The notes beneath the pieces are model-generated. The model had not been told where the DNA came from. It was given only the letters and a program-made list of their open reading frames with translations, and made no database searches. From Streptomyces scopuliridis RB72 (GTDB lineage: Bacteria; Actinomycetota; Actinomycetes; Streptomycetales; Streptomycetaceae): a stretch of 64,000 nucleotides of DNA. Below are positions 47,732-57,016 of the stretch, in pieces. The position numbers and the translations under genes are program-made. The stretch is taken from assembly GCF_000718095.1 (NCBI RefSeq), contig NZ_JOEI01000001.1, positions 1 to 64,000 of the forward strand. The letters run 5' to 3'. The first letter of the stretch is position 1. Each line of letters starts with the position of its first letter.

Positions 47732-48961
47732 TCATCCATGCTCTTCGCTCGAACGCAGCCCGGTGAGCGCCGTCAGCAGACCCACCGCGCTGATGGAGGT
47801 GATGAGCGCCAGGGCGGGCCGATCACCCTGGTACTCCGTCAGCAGCAGCGCGACCAGCGGCAGTGTCACCACGCCTCCCAGTTGGACGCCCGTCTGGTAG
47901 AGGGCCACGGCCGAGCCCCGCTCAGCGGCCCGGATCCCCGCCGTGGCCTGCATGTTCAGCGCCGCGAAGGAGAGTACGAACCCCGCTTCCACCAGCACCA
48001 GTGCCGGCAGGACCGCCGCCCCGTACGACTCCGTCGGGGCGCGCCACAGGTAGTACGCGCAGCCGAGGAACGGCGCGAGCGCCCCCAGCGCGATCAGCCG
48101 GCCGGTGCTCCAGCGGGCGACCAGACGCCCCGCGAAGGGAACGGCCACCATCAAGGGCACACACGCCGGGAGCAGACCCAGCGCACACTGCCAGGGCGAC
48201 CAGCCCAGGCGCTGCTGGAGCTGAAAGGTGATCAGCAGCAGCAGGCCGGCATAGGTGCCGTTGAGGGTGGCCGCGCCGACCGCCGACCGCAGCAGCCGGC
48301 CGTCCCGGAGCAGCGCCGGCTTCAGACGCGGTGTTCGTCCTCCGGCCCCGGACTCGTGCGGAATGATCCGCGTGGCGAAGACCAGCAGCGCGAGGGCGAG
48401 GGGCGCGGGAAACAAGAGCGTCCAGCGCCAGCCCGATTCCAGGAGCGCCGCGGAGAGCAGCAGCCCCGCGGTGAACCCGGTGGCGCCGAACATGGAGTAG
48501 ACGGAGACCGCCTTGCGCCGTTGCGGTCCGTCGCGGAAGGCCGTGCTGATGATGGCCAGTCCGGTGGGGGCGGTCAGCGCGGCGCAGCAGCCCTTGACCA
48601 CCCGGGTCGCGATGAGCACCGACTCGCTGTCGGTCACCCCGCCGATCACGGAGGCGAGGGCGAAGACCGCCATCGCGCCCAGATACGCGCGGCGGCGGCC
48701 GCACAGCGCGGCGATCCGGTTCCCCAGGAGCAGCAGGGCCGCGAACCCGAGGGCGAAGCCGCTCATCAGACACTGGACCGCAAGCAGCGGCATGTCCATG
48801 GCCTCGCCGATCGTGGGCAGGGCCACCAGCACTACGGACACCTCGACGGCGTCCAGGAGCATATTGCCCGACAGGACGCACAGCAGGGCCCACTGCCGGA
48901 CTCCCCAGGGCGCGACATCCAAGGCCGCGTCGCGGGCGTTGGTCGTGCCGTTCGCTGTCAT
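47732..48961 (-). CDS. MFS transporter (drug exporter type)
   Basis: This 409-residue integral membrane protein has about 12 hydrophobic segments. It shows the DHA2-like opening LLCVLSGNMLLDAVEVSVVLVALPTIGEAM and the cytoplasmic loop GNRIAALCGRRRAYLGAM. It probably exports the polyketide or a shunt product and gives self-resistance. It is one of two MFS exporters in the cluster; this one lies within the tailoring genes and not next to tetR. Confidence 0.88.
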   Translation of the reverse strand: MTANGTTNARDAALDVAPWGVRQWALLCVLSGNMLLDAVEVSVVLVALPTIGEAMDMPLLAVQCLMSGFALGFAALLLLGNRIAALCGRRRAYLGAMAVFALASVIGGVTDSESVLIATRVVKGCCAALTAPTGLAIISTAFRDGPQRRKAVSVYSMFGATGFTAGLLLSAALLESGWRWTLLFPAPLALALLVFATRIIPHESGAGGRTPRLKPALLRDGRLLRSAVGAATLNGTYAGLLLLITFQLQQRLGWSPWQCALGLLPACVPLMVAVPFAGRLVARWSTGRLIALGALAPFLGCAYYLWRAPTESYGAAVLPALVLVEAGFVLSFAALNMQATAGIRAAERGSAVALYQTGVQLGGVVTLPLVALLLTEYQGDRPALALITSISAVGLLTALTGLRSSEEHG

Positions 48962-49052
48962 GTCTCGTCATCACCGTCTCGGTCTCGTCATCACCGTGCC
49001 GGATCGGCCGCGGGTCCCGCGGTTCGGACGGGCGCGTACGCGATGCGCGCCC

Positions 49053-49295
49053 TCAGCCGCCGTCCCGCCGCCACGCCCGCGGATTCGCGAAGGCGGCCAC
49101 CCGTTCGGGTCTGCGCCAGCGGGCCTCAGGACCGGCGGGTGCCCGGCCGCCGTCCAGACCGGAATCGAGGGCGGCGCCCGCGCGCGCGAGCAGGACCGCG
49201 GTCAGCGCGGCCAGTTCCTCGTCGCTGGGGCTGCCCTTCTCCACCCGCAGCAGCTGCGGCAGGGCAGCGCCGCCGCGCACCGGTTCCCCGGTCAC
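49053..49295 (-). CDS. Acyl-CoA carboxylase epsilon-like subunit
   Basis: This 80-residue protein has the sequence RVEKGSPSDEELAALTAVLLAR typical of the small epsilon subunit that stabilises actinobacterial acetyl/propionyl-CoA carboxylases, followed by a Trp/Arg-rich tail (ARWRRPERVAAFANPRAWRRDGG). The GTG start at 49295 overlaps the stop of the beta subunit (GTGA). Confidence 0.85.
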   Translation of the reverse strand: MTGEPVRGGAALPQLLRVEKGSPSDEELAALTAVLLARAGAALDSGLDGGRAPAGPEARWRRPERVAAFANPRAWRRDGG

Positions 49296-50890
49296 AGCGG
49301 TGGGTTTCCGTGCTTGCGGCGCGGCAGATCGGAGTCCTTGGTCCGCAGCATGGAGAGCGAGCGGATCAGCACCGAGCGGGTCTCCCGCGGATCGATGACA
49401 TCGTCGACCAGGCCGCGTTCGGCCGCGTAGAAGGGGTGCACCAGCTCCCGCTTGTACTCCTCGATCTTCTGCCGGCGCGTCTGCTCCGGGTCCTCGGCGG
49501 CGGCGATCTCCCGCCGGAAGACCACATTGGCGGCGCCCTCCGCGCCCATCACGGCGATCTCGTTCCCCGGCCAGGCCAGCGAGATGTCCGCACCGATCGA
49601 GCGGGAGTCCATCACGATGTAGGCGCCGCCGTACGCCTTGCGCAGGACGACCGAGATCCGGGGCACCGTCGCGTTGCAGTACGCGTAAAGGAGCTTCGCA
49701 CCGCGACGGATGATGCCCTCGTGCTCCTGCCGCACGCCCGGGAGGAACCCGGGCACATCGACGAGGGTGACGAGGGGGATGTTGAAGGCGTCGCAGAACT
49801 GGACGAAGCGCGCGCCCTTCTCGGATGCCGTGATGTCCAGTACGCCGGCCATCGAGGAGGGCTGATTGGCGACGATGCCCACCACCTGGCCGTCCAGCCG
49901 GGTCAGCGAGCACACGAGATTGGGCGCCCACGCGGCGTGGACCTCCATGTGCTCACCCTCGTCGACGAGTTCCTCGATCACCGCGCGTATGTCGTAGGAA
50001 CGGCCGGCCTCGTCGGGGACGAGTCCGGGCAACGCCTCGCACAGCCGGTCCGCCCGGTCCGCGCCGGGCGCGACGGGCGGCAGTTCGCGGTTGTTGGCGG
50101 GCAGCAGGGAGAGCAGAAAGCGCACCTCCGCCAGACAGGTCTCCTCATCGTCGTACACGAAGTGGGCCACGCCCGAGACACCGCCGTGGACATCCGCGCC
50201 GCCCAGGCCGTCCTGCGATATCTCCTCGCCGGTCACGGCCTGCACGACATCGGGGCCGGTGATGAACATCTGCGAGATCCCGCGGACCGCGAAGACGAAA
50301 TCGGTGAGCGCGGGGGAGTAGGCGGCGCCACCCGCACACGGGCCCAGCATCACACTGATCTGCGGGATGACCCCGGACGCCCGGGTGTTGCGGCTGAAGA
50401 TGCCCCCGTAGCCGGCGAGGGCGGAGACCCCTTCCTGGATACGGGCCCCGGCGCCGTCGTTGAGCGACACGAGCGGGGCGCCCGCCGCGACGGCCAGGTC
50501 CATGATCTTGTGGATCTTCTGGGCATGAGCCTCGCCCAGCGCCCCGCCGAAGATCCGGAAGTCGTGGGCGTAGACGAAGACCGTCCGCCCCTCGACCGTT
50601 CCCCAGCCCGTTACCACGCCGTCGGTGTACGGGCGCTTCGCCTCCAGCCCGAAGCCGCTCGCCCGGTGCCGGCGCAGCGGCTCGACCTCGGTGAAGCTGC
50701 CCTTGTCGAGGAGGAGGGCGATCCGTTCGCGGGCGGTCAGTTTGCCCTTGGCGTGCTGCCGCTCGGTGGCCCGGGGGTCCGGTCCCTGCTCGGCGAGCCT
50801 CTTCCGCTCGCCCAGTTCGCCCAGGTCGTCCCGTTCGGTCGGTTCGCTCAGTTCGGTCGGATCGTCCACTCGGTCCACGGCCGTCACCAC
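49292..50890 (-). CDS. Acyl-CoA carboxylase beta (carboxyltransferase) subunit
   Basis: This 532-residue carboxyltransferase has oxyanion-hole glycine pairs GPCAGGAAYSPAL and KAYGGAYIVMDS, plus the opening KGKLTARERIALLLDKGSF. It transfers the carboxyl group from biotin to acetyl-CoA, supplying malonyl-CoA for the minimal PKS. The alpha (biotin carboxylase/BCCP) subunit is not in the window and is presumably shared with primary metabolism. Two consecutive GTG codons at 50890 and 50887 overlap the SDR stop; either could be the start. Confidence 0.94.
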   Translation of the reverse strand: MVTAVDRVDDPTELSEPTERDDLGELGERKRLAEQGPDPRATERQHAKGKLTARERIALLLDKGSFTEVEPLRRHRASGFGLEAKRPYTDGVVTGWGTVEGRTVFVYAHDFRIFGGALGEAHAQKIHKIMDLAVAAGAPLVSLNDGAGARIQEGVSALAGYGGIFSRNTRASGVIPQISVMLGPCAGGAAYSPALTDFVFAVRGISQMFITGPDVVQAVTGEEISQDGLGGADVHGGVSGVAHFVYDDEETCLAEVRFLLSLLPANNRELPPVAPGADRADRLCEALPGLVPDEAGRSYDIRAVIEELVDEGEHMEVHAAWAPNLVCSLTRLDGQVVGIVANQPSSMAGVLDITASEKGARFVQFCDAFNIPLVTLVDVPGFLPGVRQEHEGIIRRGAKLLYAYCNATVPRISVVLRKAYGGAYIVMDSRSIGADISLAWPGNEIAVMGAEGAANVVFRREIAAAEDPEQTRRQKIEEYKRELVHPFYAAERGLVDDVIDPRETRSVLIRSLSMLRTKDSDLPRRKHGNPPL

Positions 50891-51648
50891 GCCAGCCGCT
50901 GACCGGTCGGGGAGCCGTCCTCGCCCAGGAAGACGGCCGTCGGGCCGTCGTCGCCCAGAGTCGCCAGGAGTACGGGGATACGCGCCCCCTGCTCCGGCGT
51001 CAGATGACCCTGGTGACCGTTGATATCGGTCGAACAGAACCCCGGGGAAACGGCGTTGACGAGGATCCGCTCAGGGCGCAGCTCGTTGGCGTAGGTGATG
51101 GTGACGGCGTTCAGCGCGGCCTTCGACGTGCCGTAGTCCAGCACGGCCGGGTACGTCCCCTTCGGGAACTCCCCGGTGGGGTCGTCCAGGGCCGCGGCAT
51201 GGGTCAGGGATCCGACCACGCTGCTGACATTGACGATGCGGGCGGCCCGCGAGCGGCGCAGCAGCGGCAGCATCGCGTTGGTGACGGAGATGACACCGAA
51301 CACATTGGTCTCATAGGTGCGGCGCACCACACTGGCCGGCGTCCGGCTGGGCGCGCGTACCGGCGCGCCCGTCCCCGCGTTGTTGACCAGGGCGTCCAGG
51401 TGGTCCGTCTCCTCCTCGATGCGCTTGGCGGCGAGAGCCACCGAGGACTCGTCCGTGACATCGAGCTGTACGAAGTGGACGTCGAGTCCCTCGGCACGGA
51501 GCTCGCGCTCGGCGTTCCTGCCGCGCTCCACGTCCCGGGCGCCCAGATAGACACGCTGGCCCAGCTCGCCGAGGCGCCGGACGACGGCGCGTCCGATTCC
51601 CTTGTTGGCGCCGGTGACGAGCGTGATACGGGGGCTGTCGGAGGTCAT
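50884..51648 (-). CDS. SDR-family ketoreductase (tailoring)
   Basis: This 254-residue SDR is of the carbonyl-reductase-like subgroup: TGANKGIGRAVVRRL cofactor loop, NNAG, catalytic Ser in NVSSVVGSL, then a longer insert before YGTSKAAL, and a PGFCSTDINGHQGHLTPEQGA C-terminus. It should reduce a ketone of the polyketide or detoxify a quinone. It lies between the FAD-monooxygenase/SDR fusion and the carboxylase genes. The partial gene at 63945 is of the same type. Confidence 0.88.
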   Translation of the reverse strand: MTSDSPRITLVTGANKGIGRAVVRRLGELGQRVYLGARDVERGRNAERELRAEGLDVHFVQLDVTDESSVALAAKRIEEETDHLDALVNNAGTGAPVRAPSRTPASVVRRTYETNVFGVISVTNAMLPLLRRSRAARIVNVSSVVGSLTHAAALDDPTGEFPKGTYPAVLDYGTSKAALNAVTITYANELRPERILVNAVSPGFCSTDINGHQGHLTPEQGARIPVLLATLGDDGPTAVFLGEDGSPTGQRLAW

Positions 51649-51685
51649 GCTTCGCTTCCTCTCTCGCGGTGTGCGTACGGCCCGG

Positions 51686-52453
51686 TCATCCGAGGAGCGT
51701 CCCGCCGCTGGCGTCGATGAACGAACCGGTGATCCAGCGCGCCTCGTCGGTGGCCAGGAAGGTCACCACGTCGGCGACATCCCCGGCGTCACCCACCCGC
51801 TTGAAGGCGGAGACCTGCGCCATCTGCTCCACGGCCTCGGGGATGTCGAAGACCGGCCCGCCGTTGTCGGTGATCCCCGGCGCCACACTGTTGACGGTGA
51901 TCCCGCGCGGCGCCAGATGCTTCGCCAGGTGCAGCGAGATCTGCTCGATGGCCCCCTTGGTCATCGAATAGGCGACCTGCTCGGGCACCGCGGTCCGGGT
52001 GAGCGCGGAGGAGATATTGATGACGCGCCCCCCGTCGGGCATGTTCCGCAGTGCCCGCTGGATGATGAGGTACGGCGCCCTGGCGTTCACCGCGAAGTAA
52101 CGGTCGAGCTGTTCCGGGGTGACGTCCTCGGGGCTGATGCCGTCCGCGCCCGTCACCGCGGCGTTGTTCACCACGATGTCGAGCGCGGTGTCCCCGGTCC
52201 GCTCCTTCAGCCCCTGCTCCAGTCCGAAGAAGAGTTCGTGCACATCGCCGGGGACGCCGAGTTCGGCGCGGACCGGAAAGGCCCGGCCGCCCTCCTTCTC
52301 GATCAGGGCGACGGTCTCCCGCGCCGCGTCGTCGTTGGTGGCGTAGTGCACGGCGACCAGGGCGCCTTCGCGGGCCAGCCGTACGGCCGTGGCACGGCCG
52401 ATGCCCCGGCTGGAGCCGGTGACCAGCGCCGTCTTGCCAGTGAGCCTGTCCAT
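51686..52453 (-). CDS. Nested, separately translated SDR domain
   Basis: Within the fusion gene an ATG at 52453 (MDRLTGKTALVTGSS) opens exactly at the SDR domain. It has GGGAG 7 bases upstream, a good ribosome binding site placed in the inter-domain linker. In the related PgaM system a nested gene product of just the reductase domain is known and joins the full-length protein in a complex. It is inferred by analogy here. Confidence 0.55.
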   Translation of the reverse strand: MDRLTGKTALVTGSSRGIGRATAVRLAREGALVAVHYATNDDAARETVALIEKEGGRAFPVRAELGVPGDVHELFFGLEQGLKERTGDTALDIVVNNAAVTGADGISPEDVTPEQLDRYFAVNARAPYLIIQRALRNMPDGGRVINISSALTRTAVPEQVAYSMTKGAIEQISLHLAKHLAPRGITVNSVAPGITDNGGPVFDIPEAVEQMAQVSAFKRVGDAGDVADVVTFLATDEARWITGSFIDASGGTLLG

Positions 52454-53656
52454 GGTGGGACTCCCGTGTGCTGAAAGGGGTTGAGTGGTGTCCGCCGCGG
52501 GCGGTGGTGCCGGCCGGTCCAGGCCGCTGATCATCCGGGCGAGGTGGCGGCGGACGACGTCCATACCGAGGAGTTCGCCGCACACCTCACGGATGCCGTC
52601 CACCTCGGGCCCGCCGAACAGCAGCAGCGCCTGGGCCTGGATATTGGTCAGGGTGCGGGCGCCCACGGCATGGCGCTCCGCGTGGTAGTCGTCCAGTCCG
52701 CCGTCGCCGGTCCCGCCGGTGATCCGGGCCGCGAGCCCGCGGCCGAGACCGGCCGCGTCCTGGAGCCCGAGGTTGAGTGCCTGTCCGCCGACGGGCATCT
52801 GGACATGGGCCGCGTCCCCGGCCAGAAGGACCCGGCCCCGGCGGTAATCCCGCACCTGGCGCCGGGTGTTGTCGAAGCTGTTGAGCCACACCGCCGTGCC
52901 ACCGCTGATGTCTTCGCCCGTCACCCGGGCCCACGCCGCCGCGACCTCGGCGAACTCGGGCTCGCGCGTACGCGGCCGGGGTGTACGGGTCCGGTCGTGC
53001 ACCATGAGACGGGTGGTCCCGTCGCCGCGTCGGTGGGCGGTGGCGGTGCCGTCCGCGTACCGTCTGAGGCGCCGGTCCGGGATGTCGATGCCCAGTACGT
53101 CGGCCCGGAGCATCTCCCGGGTGGCGTCGTCGCCCGTCATCTCGTAGCCCGCGAGCTGCCGTACGGTGCTTTGCTCCCCGTCGCATCCCACCACATAGGC
53201 CGCCGTGATGCGGTGGGACCTTCCGCCGGGGCCGAACGCCACGACCTCCACCCGGTCGTCGTGCCGTGTCAGTCCGGTGACCACATGGCTCCGGCGTACC
53301 TCGGCGCCCCGCTCCACGGCCCACGCCTCCAGGACGGGTTCGAGGCGGCTCTGCAGGCACTCCCACTGGCCGGCGTAGGGATGCCCGGGGTCCGCCTCGG
53401 CCAGATCGAGCGGGATCCCTCCGAAATGGCCGCGCCCACCGGCCGGCAGGTCCCCCAACCGGTCGAGGATGCCCCGCTCGGCGAAGATCTCCATGGTCCG
53501 CGTGTGGAGGATCGAGGCGCGGGACTCGGCGGTCGGCCCGGACAACTGCTCCAGTACGACGGTCCTGGCGCCGCCGGCGCTCACCTCACCCGCGAGCAGC
53601 AGCCCGACGGGCCCGGCACCGACGACGAGGACGTCCGCGTCCGCTGAGCCGCCCAT
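51686..53656 (-). CDS. FAD monooxygenase-SDR fusion (PgaM/UrdM type)
   Basis: This 656-residue fusion has two parts. Residues ~1-395 form a FAD-dependent aromatic hydroxylase: VLVVGAGPVGLLLAGEVSAGG, then VGCDGEQSTVRQLAG, then RGRVLLAGDAAHVQMPVGGQALN. Residues ~402-656 form a classical SDR: TGSSRGIGRATAVRL, NNAAV, NISSAL, YSMTKGAIE. This architecture is the signature of angucycline enzymes such as PgaM and UrdM, where the oxygenase half is linked with the C-12/C-12b chemistry and the SDR half reduces the C-6 ketone. It sits 4 bp after the aromatase gene stop. A second, internal start may produce the SDR alone (see 51686-52453). Confidence 0.9.
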   Translation of the reverse strand: MGGSADADVLVVGAGPVGLLLAGEVSAGGARTVVLEQLSGPTAESRASILHTRTMEIFAERGILDRLGDLPAGGRGHFGGIPLDLAEADPGHPYAGQWECLQSRLEPVLEAWAVERGAEVRRSHVVTGLTRHDDRVEVVAFGPGGRSHRITAAYVVGCDGEQSTVRQLAGYEMTGDDATREMLRADVLGIDIPDRRLRRYADGTATAHRRGDGTTRLMVHDRTRTPRPRTREPEFAEVAAAWARVTGEDISGGTAVWLNSFDNTRRQVRDYRRGRVLLAGDAAHVQMPVGGQALNLGLQDAAGLGRGLAARITGGTGDGGLDDYHAERHAVGARTLTNIQAQALLLFGGPEVDGIREVCGELLGMDVVRRHLARMISGLDRPAPPPAADTTQPLSAHGSPTMDRLTGKTALVTGSSRGIGRATAVRLAREGALVAVHYATNDDAARETVALIEKEGGRAFPVRAELGVPGDVHELFFGLEQGLKERTGDTALDIVVNNAAVTGADGISPEDVTPEQLDRYFAVNARAPYLIIQRALRNMPDGGRVINISSALTRTAVPEQVAYSMTKGAIEQISLHLAKHLAPRGITVNSVAPGITDNGGPVFDIPEAVEQMAQVSAFKRVGDAGDVADVVTFLATDEARWITGSFIDASGGTLLG

Positions 53657-53659
53657 CCT

Positions 53660-54604
53660 TCAGCGCCGCGCTTCCGCGAAGGACTTGGCGTGCCCCAGCG
53701 TCGCCCGGCTGTTGGCCCCCAGCGCCTCGCGCAGGAAGGTGCGGGCCTGCGGGACCCCGGCGTCCGGTCCGAGGATCCGCGTGACGTTCTCGGTGTTGAC
53801 GACCACGGTGTGCCGGGACGTCGCGGTGGTGACGCCGTCACTTCCCTCGTCGAACCGCCAGTAGCCGGTGTGCAGGGTCATCAGGGCGGGCAGCGTGGTC
53901 TGCTTGTACGCGATCCCGTGGTGCGGGAAGCAGACCCTGACCGACTCCGTGGTGTGCGTGGAGCCGTCCTTCGCGACCGTGTCCATGCGCAGGGTCTGGA
54001 CACCCGGTTCGTCCTCGGTCAGCGAGACGCCGGAGACATGCGGCAGCCGCTCGGTCCACAGCTGGGCCTCGTTGACGAAGTCGTACGCGTCCTTGGCCGA
54101 GCCGTTGATCCGCACGCTGTCCTCGAAGGTCAGCGTCAGATCGGCGGAGTGCGCGGCCAGCTCCACATTCGCCTTGAGCGCGGCGAGTTCGGAGCGGCTG
54201 TTGCGGTCCACGGCCTGGTCGATCCATGCCAGGCCCGCCGGGTCGTCGTCGATGGCGCGGTAGGAGTGCAGCAGACGCAGCCGGCACTCCGCCCCCCGCG
54301 GCTCGATGATCCACGTACCGCTCATCTCGGCCACCGGCGGCGCGGAAACCTCCTGGCCGAAGGTGATGCGCAGGCCCGCCGGGTCGAGCCGGCGGCGTGA
54401 TGTCCAGTTCTTGGCCTCGCCGTTGGCCGTGGCCCAGATCCGGATGCGCTCCTCGTCACCGTTCTTCTCCACGTAGTCGACGTACACCGACGGCGGGAAG
54501 AGCCTGGGCCAGTTCTCCACCTCCGCGAGGAGGCGGTAGACCTCCGGGGCGGGGGCGGACACCGTGATCTCGTGCTCGACTTCGCGGGGCGCCTGCTCGG
54601 TCAT
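53660..54604 (-). CDS. Bidomain aromatase/cyclase (SRPBCC family)
   Basis: This 314-residue protein has two START/SRPBCC-fold halves (EHEITVSAPAPEVYRLLAEVENWPRLFP and LTFEDSVRINGSAKDAYDFVNEAQLWTERLP). Bidomain aromatases close and dehydrate the first ring of C-9 reduced decaketides. The second half opens like the first, showing an internal duplication. The ATG at 54604 is chosen over 54610 because AAGGAG lies 6 bases ahead of it. It follows the ketoreductase and precedes the oxygenase-reductase fusion, the angucycline order. Confidence 0.93.
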   Translation of the reverse strand: MTEQAPREVEHEITVSAPAPEVYRLLAEVENWPRLFPPSVYVDYVEKNGDEERIRIWATANGEAKNWTSRRRLDPAGLRITFGQEVSAPPVAEMSGTWIIEPRGAECRLRLLHSYRAIDDDPAGLAWIDQAVDRNSRSELAALKANVELAAHSADLTLTFEDSVRINGSAKDAYDFVNEAQLWTERLPHVSGVSLTEDEPGVQTLRMDTVAKDGSTHTTESVRVCFPHHGIAYKQTTLPALMTLHTGYWRFDEGSDGVTTATSRHTVVVNTENVTRILGPDAGVPQARTFLREALGANSRATLGHAKSFAEARR

Positions 54605-54647
54605 GTTCATCTCCTTGGCAGTGGTGGGTACATCGGGTCCGGCCGGG

Positions 54648-55433
54648 TCAGAAGTTGCCCAGACCGCCACAGACGTTGAGCGCCTGCGCGGTGATGGACG
54701 CCGCCGTGTCGGAGGTGAGGTAGCCGACCAGACCGGCGACCTCCTCGGCGGTGGAGTAGCGGCCGAGCGGGATCTTGGCCGTGAACTTCTGCAGGATCTG
54801 CTCCTCACTGGCCTCGTACGCGGCGGCGTAGCCCTGGCGCACGCGCTGCGCCATCGGGGTCTCCACATAGCCGGGGCACACGGCGTTGACGGTGATGCCG
54901 GTCGGGGCCAGCTCATTGCCGAGCGCCTTGGTGAAGCCGACGACACCGTGTTTGGACGCGGAGTAGGGCGCGCCCAGGACAACGCCCTGTTTGCCCGCCG
55001 TGGAAGCGATGTTGATGATGCGTCCCCTGGGCCTGTCGCGCATTCCGCCAGTGGTCAGCACCTCGCGCGTCACGAGGAAGACACTGTTGAGATTGGTGTT
55101 GATGACGTCGAACCACAGTTCGTCGGCGATGTCGGCGGTGACCCCGCCACCGCTGCGGCCCGCGTTGTTCACCAGGATGTCGATGGGACCGAAGCGGCCG
55201 ACGGCTGCCCGGACCAGGTCCCGGATGGCCTCCTTCGAGCCCACGTCCGCGGCCCTGCCGTCCACCTCAAGTCCCTCGCCCTGCAGTTCCTTGACCGTTC
55301 GGGTCACGGCGTCCTCGGTGCGCGCGCATACGAAGACCCGGTGGCCCTGTCCGGCCAGCAGCCGGGTGGTGGCCAGGCCGATACCGCTGGTGGCACCGGT
55401 CACGAGCGCGACCTTGGATATGTCCTGCGTCAT
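54648..55433 (-). CDS. C-9 polyketide ketoreductase
   Basis: This 261-residue SDR is closely like the actinorhodin-type KR: VALVTGATSGIGLATTRLL, NNAGRSGGG, YSASKHGVVGFTKAL, and VNAVCPGYVETPMAQRVRQGYA. It reduces the C-9 ketone of the nascent polyketide on the ACP. Placement right after the ACP gene is normal for type II clusters. Confidence 0.95.
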   Translation of the reverse strand: MTQDISKVALVTGATSGIGLATTRLLAGQGHRVFVCARTEDAVTRTVKELQGEGLEVDGRAADVGSKEAIRDLVRAAVGRFGPIDILVNNAGRSGGGVTADIADELWFDVINTNLNSVFLVTREVLTTGGMRDRPRGRIINIASTAGKQGVVLGAPYSASKHGVVGFTKALGNELAPTGITVNAVCPGYVETPMAQRVRQGYAAAYEASEEQILQKFTAKIPLGRYSTAEEVAGLVGYLTSDTAASITAQALNVCGGLGNF

Positions 55434-55468
55434 GCTGTGTCTCCTGGTTCCGGGGGGAGGGAAGCGGC

Positions 55469-55738
55469 TCAGACGGCCTGAGCGGCGGGGAGTTGCTCGT
55501 TGACGAGAGCGATCAGCGCGCGGGGCGTGCGGGCATCGGCGAAGATCTCCTCGTCGAGACTGATCCCGTACTCCCGCTCGATACGGCCGGCGGTCTCCAG
55601 CATCGCCAGGGACTCGTAACCCAGCGCGTCGAACTCCGCGTCGAGAATGTCTCCGTCGAGGTCGACGCCCTCGTCGGCGCCGGCGCCCTCGCGCAGGATG
55701 GACTTGAGGTCGTCGATGGTGAAGGGGGTCGCGGGCAT
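55469..55738 (-). CDS. Acyl carrier protein of the minimal PKS
   Basis: This 89-residue ACP has the phosphopantetheine serine in DALGYESLAMLE. The motif LGYxSLA is specific to aromatic type II PKS ACPs. The ATG at 55738 has AAGGA just upstream; an in-frame extension to 55762 lacks homology. It is part of the KSalpha-KSbeta-ACP minimal set and unrelated in sequence to the ACPs of the first cluster. Confidence 0.96.
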   Translation of the reverse strand: MPATPFTIDDLKSILREGAGADEGVDLDGDILDAEFDALGYESLAMLETAGRIEREYGISLDEEIFADARTPRALIALVNEQLPAAQAV

Positions 55739-55795
55739 GAGGGGTCCTTCCTCGAAACACATGGGCAGGGGGGTGTGGGTTTCCGGGCCGGCGGA

Positions 55796-57016
55796 TCAGT
55801 CGCGGGGTGCGCGCACCACGACCGCGGAGTTGAATCCGCCGTAGCCGCGGGCGAGTACGAGGGCGACGCGCACGGGTGTGTCGCGCGGCGGGCCGGTCAC
55901 CAGATCGATGTCGTAGTGACGGGAGAGCGAGGTGTTGGTGGTCGGCGGGATGACGCCGTCCCTGATACTGAGGCAGGCGGTGGCCACATCCAGCGGGGCG
56001 GCGCCGGAGTACAGCCGTCCGGTCATGGTCTTCGGTGCGGTCACGGGCACCGCCCGAGGGCCGAAGACCTTGGTGATCGCCTCGGCCTCGAACCGGTCGA
56101 GTTCCGGCACCGCCGCCGCGTCCGCGAACACCACGTCCACTTCGCCGGGCGCCGTACCCCCGTCGGACAGCGCCTGTTCGATGGCCCGTTGCAGCCCCGG
56201 GCCGCGGCCGCTGCCCGGCGCGGGGTCGAAGGTGGAGGCATGGCCGGCGATCTCGGCGTACACCTGCCGTGCCCCGCGGGCGCGGGCGTAGTCGGCGTCC
56301 TCCAGGATGAGCAGCGCTCCGCCCTCTCCCGGTACGTGCCCCGCGGCGCCGTCGTCGAAGGGCACATAGGCCCGCCCGGGATCGGTGGCGCGGCTGAGCC
56401 GGTCGCTCGCGAGCTGGGCCACCCAGCCCCAGGGGCAGATCGAGGCGTCGATGGCCCCGGAGACGATCAGCGGTGTGCCCTTGCGGATCTGCCGGCGGGC
56501 CTGGGCCAGCGCGTCCAGACCGCCGGCCTGGTCGCTGACGACGACCCCGCTGGGGCCGCGCATACCGTTGCGGATCGAGATCTGGCCGCTGTTGACGGCG
56601 TAGAACCACGCGAAGGACTGGTACGCGCTCACATACCGGCCGCCTTTGCTCCACAGCGCCTGCAGTTCCTTCTGGCCGAACTCGAAACCGCCGGAATGAC
56701 TGGCCGTGATCACACCCATGTCGTACGCGGGCAGTGTGTCCGGTACGACCCCCGCGTCCTCCAGCGCCCAGTCGGCGCTGACCAGCGCCAGCCGGGTCAT
56801 CCGGTCGGTCTGCGGCAGCAGCCTGCTGGGCAGATGGTCCTCGGCGACGAACCCGTCGATCTCACCGGCCAGTTGAGCCGGATAGGACGTGGGGTCGAAC
56901 CGGGCGACCCGGCCGATGGCGCCCCGGCCCGCCAGCACGGCCGACCAGTAGGACTCCAGACCCAGACCGTTGGGCGCCGCCACGCCGAGTCCCGTCACCA
57001 CCGTGGCGGCGTTCAT
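55796..57016 (-). CDS. Ketosynthase beta subunit / chain length factor
   Basis: This 406-residue protein has the KS fold with Gln in place of the catalytic Cys ([10 protein letters not shown]) and no paired histidines, and keeps [11 protein letters not shown] and [18 protein letters not shown]. It forms the heterodimer with KSalpha that fixes chain length, presumably a decaketide. Its ATG overlaps the KSalpha stop (ATGA). The ribosome binding site is AGGAGGAA. Confidence 0.96.
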   Translation of the reverse strand: MNAATVVTGLGVAAPNGLGLESYWSAVLAGRGAIGRVARFDPTSYPAQLAGEIDGFVAEDHLPSRLLPQTDRMTRLALVSADWALEDAGVVPDTLPAYDMGVITASHSGGFEFGQKELQALWSKGGRYVSAYQSFAWFYAVNSGQISIRNGMRGPSGVVVSDQAGGLDALAQARRQIRKGTPLIVSGAIDASICPWGWVAQLASDRLSRATDPGRAYVPFDDGAAGHVPGEGGALLILEDADYARARGARQVYAEIAGHASTFDPAPGSGRGPGLQRAIEQALSDGGTAPGEVDVVFADAAAVPELDRFEAEAITKVFGPRAVPVTAPKTMTGRLYSGAAPLDVATACLSIRDGVIPPTTNTSLSRHYDIDLVTGPPRDTPVRVALVLARGYGGFNSAVVVRAPRD

